Positions 34,873 to 39,353 of a stretch of DNA of 39,353 nt are shown here, one piece after another; position 1 is the stretch's first letter, and every line of letters starts with the position of its first letter. The stretch is from a bacterium. GTDB lineage: Bacteria; Verrucomicrobiota; Verrucomicrobiia; Limisphaerales; J093. Location of the stretch: the NCBI GenBank assembly GCA_021823625.1, contig JAKANS010000036.1, positions 1 through 39,353 of the forward strand, in the 5' to 3' direction. The notes under the pieces are model-generated. The model was not told where the DNA came from and searched no databases. It was given only the letters and a program-made list of their open reading frames with translations. The translations under genes and the position numbers were made by a program.

Positions 34873-35943
34873 TCAAGGTGTGCCCGGCCACGGCGCTGTC
34901 AACGCGGCGAGCTTCCGCGCCACGGTGCCATTGTCCACCAGCGTCTCCGCCTCGACCCAGCCGTCGTAGAACGACGCCGCACGGCCGGCGACGAACAACG
35001 CACCCGCCGCGTTTAGCAGCACCGCGTCGCGTTTCGGGCCGCGGTCTTCGCCGGTCAGGATGGCCCGCAGGATCGCGGCGTTGACCGCGCTGTCGCCGCC
35101 CAGCAAATCCTCCACCCGCGCGGCCTGGAGCGGAAATTCCTTGGGGCTGAGCCGGCTCACCTGCACCGGGTTGCCTTCGTGGAAACTGGCCAGCGTCGTT
35201 TCGCCCAGGCTCGAGATTTCATCCAGGTGGATCGGCTGGCCGCCGGCGCGCACACCGGCCTCGCCGCAAACGACCATGCCGCGGAGCACGCCCAACAATT
35301 GCAGCACCCGCGCCAGCGGCTCACACCACTCGGGCGAGGGCACGCCCATGAGTTGAAAGTCCGGCCGCGCGGGATTGAGCAGCGGGCCGAGCAGGTTGAA
35401 GAGCGTCCGCTGCCCGCGGTCGGCGCACAGTTTCCGCGCAGGCGCGATCGCGCGAAAGGCCGGGTGGTACAGCGGCGCAAACAGGAACACAAATCCGCGC
35501 TCGCGCAACATGGCGGCCGCGGCGGCGGCCGGCAGGTCGGTCGGGAGGCCGAGCGCTTGCAGCACGTCCGCGCTGCCGGATTTGGAAGTGACGGCGCGGT
35601 TGCCGTGCTTGGCCACGGCCACGCCGGCGGCGGCGGCCACGATCGCCGCCGCGCTGGAAAGATTGATTGTGCCCAGGCGGTCGCCGCCGGTGCCGACGAC
35701 ATCCAGCACGCCGTGCGCACGCACCTCGGCCGGCACGCTCACGGGCACCGCGCGGGCGCGCAATTCGGCGACGAAGGCGAAGATTTCCTCCGGCGTTTCA
35801 CCCTTCAAGGCCAGCGCGGTCAGGAAGTCGGCCTTGTCAATGGCCGGCACGGCATCGTCGGTCAGCGCCTGGACCGCGGAGGCGATCTGCGCCGGTGCGA
35901 GGTCGGTCCGGTGCCCCAATTGACGTGTCAGTTTGGCGAGCAT
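34873..35943 (-). CDS. trpD: Anthranilate phosphoribosyltransferase
   Basis: A 356-residue TrpD, which joins anthranilate to PRPP in tryptophan synthesis. The PRPP- and metal-binding motif GTGGDRLGTINLSSA is at about 88-102, then AKHGNRAVTSKSGSADVLQA. The anthranilate-site region includes FAPLYHPAF and RTLFNLLGPLLNPARPDFQL. The nucleoside phosphorylase class II fold runs through to the C-terminus. The length is typical (about 340). It stands apart from other trp genes in this window; only the PCD-like gene follows it. Confidence 0.96.
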   Translation of the reverse strand: MLAKLTRQLGHRTDLAPAQIASAVQALTDDAVPAIDKADFLTALALKGETPEEIFAFVAELRARAVPVSVPAEVRAHGVLDVVGTGGDRLGTINLSSAAAIVAAAAGVAVAKHGNRAVTSKSGSADVLQALGLPTDLPAAAAAAMLRERGFVFLFAPLYHPAFRAIAPARKLCADRGQRTLFNLLGPLLNPARPDFQLMGVPSPEWCEPLARVLQLLGVLRGMVVCGEAGVRAGGQPIHLDEISSLGETTLASFHEGNPVQVSRLSPKEFPLQAARVEDLLGGDSAVNAAILRAILTGEDRGPKRDAVLLNAAGALFVAGRAASFYDGWVEAETLVDNGTVARKLAALTAPWPGTP

Positions 35944-36060
35944 GCGAATGGTTCGGCATTTCGGTCGCGGCTGGCCGCTTGGTGACTGTGACTTTCGCCA
36001 GCCGACGCGAGCCCGACAAGCACATCCGTCGGCCGAAGCCGGAGCGCGAAGAGCGTCTCG

Positions 36061-36083
36061 GAGCGCGGGTGTCCAACCCGCGC
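36061..36083 (+). repeat. Stem-loop repeat, copy 2
   Basis: GAGCGCGGGTGTCCAACCCG, continuing CGC, is the same design as the copy at 34483: GCGCGGGT pairs with ACCCGCGC around GTCCA. The base changes relative to copy 1 are compensatory within the stem, showing that the structure rather than the sequence is conserved. It lies between trpD and the insertion element at 36119. Confidence 0.65.
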
Positions 36084-36118
36084 GAGCGCCGCGAGTGTGT
36101 CGGAGCCGAGGTTCCTAA

Positions 36119-38136
36119 CCCGGGTTTCGCAGTTGGAAGGCGTTTTCAACTTGCTTGGAGGACGGGGGAGCTGATTTCCAGAGATTTGCGTGGTTAGAAA
36201 GGCCAAAAGGTCCTGTGTACAGAGGTACCCCCTTCCGCTGGGCGTGCCGATGCCCCTAATGGGAGCGGATGTTCCTCAAGCGCCCTGTCCGTCGTTGGGA
36301 AGGCAAGCGACACGTCTATTACTCACTGACGGAGAGCCCCCGGGTCTCGCGCTCCCGCGCCGTGCAGCGTCGCGTGCTCCATCTCGGGGACCTGAACACC
36401 ACGCAGGGCGAGCAATGGCAGCGCACGATCGAGGGGATCGAGGAGAGCGGCCAGGCGCGGCAGCGTCGCCTCTTCACCGACCGCGAGGGACCGGCGCCCG
36501 CCGCCGAGGATGTCTGCGAGGTGCTGCTCTCGACCCTTCGGGTCTGCCGGCCGCGGGAGTTCGGAGCTCCCTGGCTGGGTTGCCGGCTCTTCGAGGAACT
36601 CCCGCGCGACCCGTTCTTCTCCGAGGCCTTGGGCGAGCGTCGCGGTTCCGAGGACTGGGCCAAGGTGGTCGGGTTGTTGACGGTGAACCGGCTCTGTGCG
36701 CCGGGCAGCGAACTGGCCATTCACGAGCGCTGGTTCGATCGCCCGGCGAGAGACTTTCGCCTCGACTGCGGCCCCGAGGGGGCGGCAAGGACCGGCTCCA
36801 CCGCGCCCTGGACAAGATCGTCGAACACAAGGGCGCGCTGGAGCGGCATCTGGGCCAGCGCTGGAAGGACCTCTTCAACGCCGGCACCGACGTCGTGCGC
36901 TATGAGCTGACGAGCACCTCTTTCGAGGGAGCGGCCGAGGAGTGCGAGAAGGCCCGGCGGGGTTACAGCCGGGATCATCGGCCGGATTGCCCGCAGGTGG
37001 TGCTGGCGTTGGTCGTGACCCCGGAAGGCTTTCCCCTGACGTACGAGGTGTTCGACGGCAATCCCCACGATGCCAAAAGCCTCGACCAGATCGTGGCCGA
37101 GGTGGAGGCCAAGCACGGGGACCTGGGCCGGGTCTGGGTGTTCGATCGGGGGATCGTGAGCGAGGCGAACCTGACGATGCTGCAGGAGCGCGGAGCGGGC
37201 TACCTGGCCGGCACCCCGCGGCATCGACTCGGGGAGTTCGAGCCGGAACTGCTGCGGGGCGACTGGGAGAGCGTGGCGGGCCGGCCGGGGGGAAGGGGCC
37301 CCCGATTGGGCGGGCCGGAGAGGTTTATGGCCTGGCCCGCAGCGAGGATCGGGCCCTGAAAGGCTGGCCATGCGCCGCCGGCAACTCCGGGGTCTGTCCC
37401 GGGATCTGCGGGCGCTGCGCCAAGGGATCCGCTCCGGCCGAGTACGCAAGGCTGCCATCATCCGCCGGCGGCTGGGGCGCGTGCAGGAACGGTGGGTGGG
37501 GGCGGGGAAGTATCTTCGCCGCGCGGAGTACGGTTCGGCGGGCCTTCAGTGGACGTGGGACAAACGGCTTTTGCGCCGGATGCGCCGGATCGATGGCGCG
37601 GACCTCCTGCGCCCCAATCTGGACGGACTGGATCCGGAGTTACTGTGGCGGCAGTCCATCCAGTTGACCGAGGTGGAGGAGGCCTTGCGGGTGTTGAAGA
37701 GCGAGCTGGCGATCCGGCCGATCTGGCAGCGGTTGGATCGGCGCGTGGAGGCGCACCGCAGGGTCGCGTTCCTCGGCTACTGCCTGTGGGTCTGCCTGAA
37801 GCAGCGTCTGCGCGGAACCGCCCGCTCCCTGACCCCGGCTCGGGCGATCGCGAGCCTGTCGAAGATCGCGCTGGTGGAGGTGGGGTTCGATCTGCGCCAA
37901 GGGGGCCGCATCTGTCTGCCCAGGATCGCCGAACCGGAGACGGAGCCGGCGGCGATCCTGCCCCGCTTGGGTTGGGAATTGCCGCAGCAACCGCCGCCGA
38001 AGATCTCCCCGAGGACGGTGCCTGAAAGACAGTGACGCGGGATTTTGTGTGGCAGAACCGAGCCCTGCCTGAGGAATCGCTTCCCTGCAAGTCAAGCGCT
38101 TGCGAATTCTCTATCCCCCAAACTGCGAAACCCGGG
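36119..38136 (+). mobile_element. Degenerate IS1634-like insertion sequence with intact ends
   Basis: The element is 2018 bp. The left end CCCGGGTTTCGCAGTT (36119-36134) and the right end AACTGCGAAACCCGGG (38121-38136) are perfect 16-bp inverted repeats, with partial matching beyond. CTAA flanks it directly on both sides (36115-36118 and 38137-38140), a likely 4-bp target duplication. Inside is a transposase gene with several frameshifts. IS1634 members usually duplicate 5-6 bp, so the 4-bp duplication is slightly unusual; the family call comes from the protein. It sits in an intergenic repeat cluster between trpD and galE and disrupts no gene. Confidence 0.85.
36269..38035 (+). pseudogene. 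Frameshifted DDE transposase, IS1634 type
   Basis: A transposase split over successive frames. From the ATG at 36269 the first frame reads MFLKRPVRRWEGKRHVYYSL to about 36775. A second frame continues with KDRLHRALDKIVEHKGALER, VVRYELTSTSFEG and VWVFDRGIVSEANL to about 37300. A third covers EVYGLARSEDRALK, and a fourth, from about 37370 to 38035, has LTEVEEALRVLKSELAIRP and RVAFLGYCLWVCLKQRL. That C-terminal pattern, with the catalytic Glu in TEVE, is typical of IS1634 transposases. The first catalytic Asp expected in YDVTSTYFEG-like segments is Glu here (YELTSTSFEG). Each frame step equals loss of one base, two of them at or next to G-runs. The gene should be inactive unless the shifts are sequencing errors. 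Confidence 0.85.
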
Positions 38137-38164
38137 CTAAGCCGCTCGGAGCCCGCCTCGTCCA

Positions 38165-38186
38165 CGCCGGATGGACGCCGGCGCTC
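38165..38186 (-). repeat. Stem-loop repeat, copy 3 (inverted)
   Basis: On the minus strand it reads GAGCGCCGGCGTCCATCCGG, then CG, differing from copy 1 at two positions on either side of the loop. It lies about 55 bp upstream of galE and just outside the right end of the insertion element, so copies 2 and 3 were about 100 bp apart before the insertion. Confidence 0.55.
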
Positions 38187-38240
38187 CCCGCGCATTTCCC
38201 AATTGAGCGCCGGTTCGCCGCCCGCATAGGCTGGGCGGAC

Positions 38241-39212
38241 ATGAATGTTCTCGTTACGGGCGGCGCGGGTTACATCGGGTCGGTGTGCGTCGAACAACTG
38301 GCGGACGCCGGCCACGCGGTCATGGTGATCGACAATCTCAGCGAAGGCCATCGCCGCGCGGTGGACCCGCGGGCGCGATTCGTCCAGCTCTGTCTAAGCG
38401 AGCGCGATGCCGTGATCCGCGCGGTCAAGGAATCCGGCGCGGAAGCGATCCTCCACTTTGCCGCGAACGCGCTGGTGGGCGAGTCGATGGCCAACCCGTC
38501 GAAGTATTTTCGCAACAATGTCGCCAGCGGCCTGAACCTGCTCGACGCCGCCGTCGAGGCGAAGGTGCGCAAATTCGTCTTCAGCTCCACCTGCGCCACC
38601 TACGGCCCGCCGGACCGCGTGCCGATGACCGAGGATCTGCCGCAGCGGCCGATCAACCCGTACGGCGAGTCCAAGCTTATGTTCGAGAAAATGCTCGGCT
38701 GGTACCGCCAGATTCACGGCCTCGAGTTCGTGGCGTTCCGCTATTTCAACGCGGCCGGCGCCAGCGCGCGGTTTGGCGAGCATCACCGCGTCGAGACGCA
38801 CCTGATCCCGAACGTGCTGAAAGTCGCGCTCGGCCAGGCGCCGCACTGCGAGATTTACGGCACGGATTACCCGATGCCGGACGGCACCTGCGTCCGCGAT
38901 TACATCCACATCAGCGACCTGGCGGATGCGCACATTCGGGCGTTGCGGCCGGGCGTGAACGGCTTTTACAACCTGGGCAACGGTGCGGGCTACTCGGTTC
39001 GCGAGGTCATCCAGGCCTGCGAACGCGAGACGGGACGGGCAATCAAAGCGATCGAAAAGCCGCGCCGGCCGGGCGACCCGCCGCGTTTGGTGGCGTCCGC
39101 GGAACGGGCAATGAAGGATTTGGGCTGGCAACCGCGCTTTCCGAAACTCGAGACCATCGTTGCCAGTGCCTGGGCCTGGCACAGTACCAACCCAAAGGGG
39201 TATGCGGATTGA
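38241..39212 (+). CDS. galE: UDP-glucose 4-epimerase
   Basis: A 323-residue extended short-chain dehydrogenase that interconverts UDP-glucose and UDP-galactose. It starts MNVLVTGGAGYIGSVCVEQL with the NAD-binding GGAGYIGS. It has LHFAANALVGESMANPSKYF, FSSTCATYGPPDRVPMTEDL with the active-site Ser, INPYGESKLMFEKML with the YxxxK pair, and RYFNAAGA and CVRDYIHISDLADAHI, which are GalE hallmarks. The ATG at 38241 is where homology starts. It may serve surface polysaccharide synthesis, like the gmd genes elsewhere in the window. It converges with an unknown gene at the right edge. Confidence 0.94.
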   Translation: MNVLVTGGAGYIGSVCVEQLADAGHAVMVIDNLSEGHRRAVDPRARFVQLCLSERDAVIRAVKESGAEAILHFAANALVGESMANPSKYFRNNVASGLNLLDAAVEAKVRKFVFSSTCATYGPPDRVPMTEDLPQRPINPYGESKLMFEKMLGWYRQIHGLEFVAFRYFNAAGASARFGEHHRVETHLIPNVLKVALGQAPHCEIYGTDYPMPDGTCVRDYIHISDLADAHIRALRPGVNGFYNLGNGAGYSVREVIQACERETGRAIKAIEKPRRPGDPPRLVASAERAMKDLGWQPRFPKLETIVASAWAWHSTNPKGYAD

Positions 39213-39227
39213 GGCCGACCGCGGGGT

Positions 39228-39353
39228 TACTGCCTAGTCGCCGGCATAGGCTACACTTTTCGCTCCGAAGAACGAGCGCACGAGCTTCCGGTTTCCTTTG
39301 AGCGTGTTGAGGTCGCTCTGCACGCGCTCTTTGAGTGACTCGTTCTTGCGGAG
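39228..39353 (-). CDS. C-terminal 41 residues of an unknown protein, cut by window edge
   Basis: On the minus strand a frame is open from the window edge to a TAA at 39230-39228. It reads LRKNESLKERVQSDLNTLKG, then NRKLVRSFFGAKSVAYAGTR and a final Gln. The charged, heptad-like first half suggests a helical or coiled-coil region. The gene converges on galE with 15 bp between the stops. I do not recognise the family from this fragment. The base usage is less GC-rich than in galE. Confidence 0.5.

Noticed and set aside
36269-38035. Programmed ribosomal frameshifting in the transposase
   Set aside because: IS programmed frameshifts usually involve one shift at a slippery A- or U-rich site; here there are three shifts, two at or next to G-runs, so decay or read error is more likely.

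Overview
The window looks like a GC-rich chromosomal segment of a Verrucomicrobiota bacterium, or a close relative in the PVC group. This rests on gene content: a DUF1501 protein paired with a large PSCyt1/DUF1549/DUF1553 cytochrome protein, a squalene-hopene cyclase, and a lineage-typical membrane protein. The genus is inference; no rRNA is present.

Positions 1-2130 are a decayed accessory patch. A PIN-type toxin gene is cut after about 12 codons by what looks like an IS630-type insertion running off the left edge, while its antitoxin survives. Remnants of unknown genes and a truncated TIR-domain gene with a REP-like hairpin inside it follow. Then comes an apparently intact hicBA module. Positions 2320-12329 hold four large minus-strand genes: DUF1501, PSCyt1/DUF1553, uvrC and a secreted M14 peptidase.

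Positions 12707-15413 are a restriction-modification module (vsr, C5 methyltransferase, endonuclease). The endonuclease gene is broken by a 159-bp non-autonomous element with terminal inverted repeats and a 10-bp target duplication. Methyltransferase and Vsr remain intact, so the system has probably become a modification-only relic. Three GTGCAC sites lie in its upstream region.

Positions 15721-28318 are mainly housekeeping genes on the minus strand: rplM-rpsI with a clear terminator, two tandem GDP-mannose 4,6-dehydratase genes (the second lacks the catalytic Lys), squalene-hopene cyclase, an MscS channel, dihydrolipoyl dehydrogenase and an E2 acyltransferase, fmt, a small zinc-ribbon protein, an adenylate-kinase-like enzyme and a membrane protein. 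nnr follows at 28494-29903. Divergently, nadC-birA-coaX-aroK-queG (30226-34482) form a plus-strand cofactor and aromatic-precursor cluster with tight or overlapping junctions. A perfect 16-bp palindrome between 20-bp direct repeats lies in the nnr/nadC divergent region.

Positions 34547-39353 carry a PhhB-like dehydratase and trpD (minus), a degenerate IS1634-like element with intact ends and a CTAA target duplication, galE (plus), and the C-terminal end of an unknown gene at the right edge. A short stem-loop repeat family occurs three times between 34483 and 38186.
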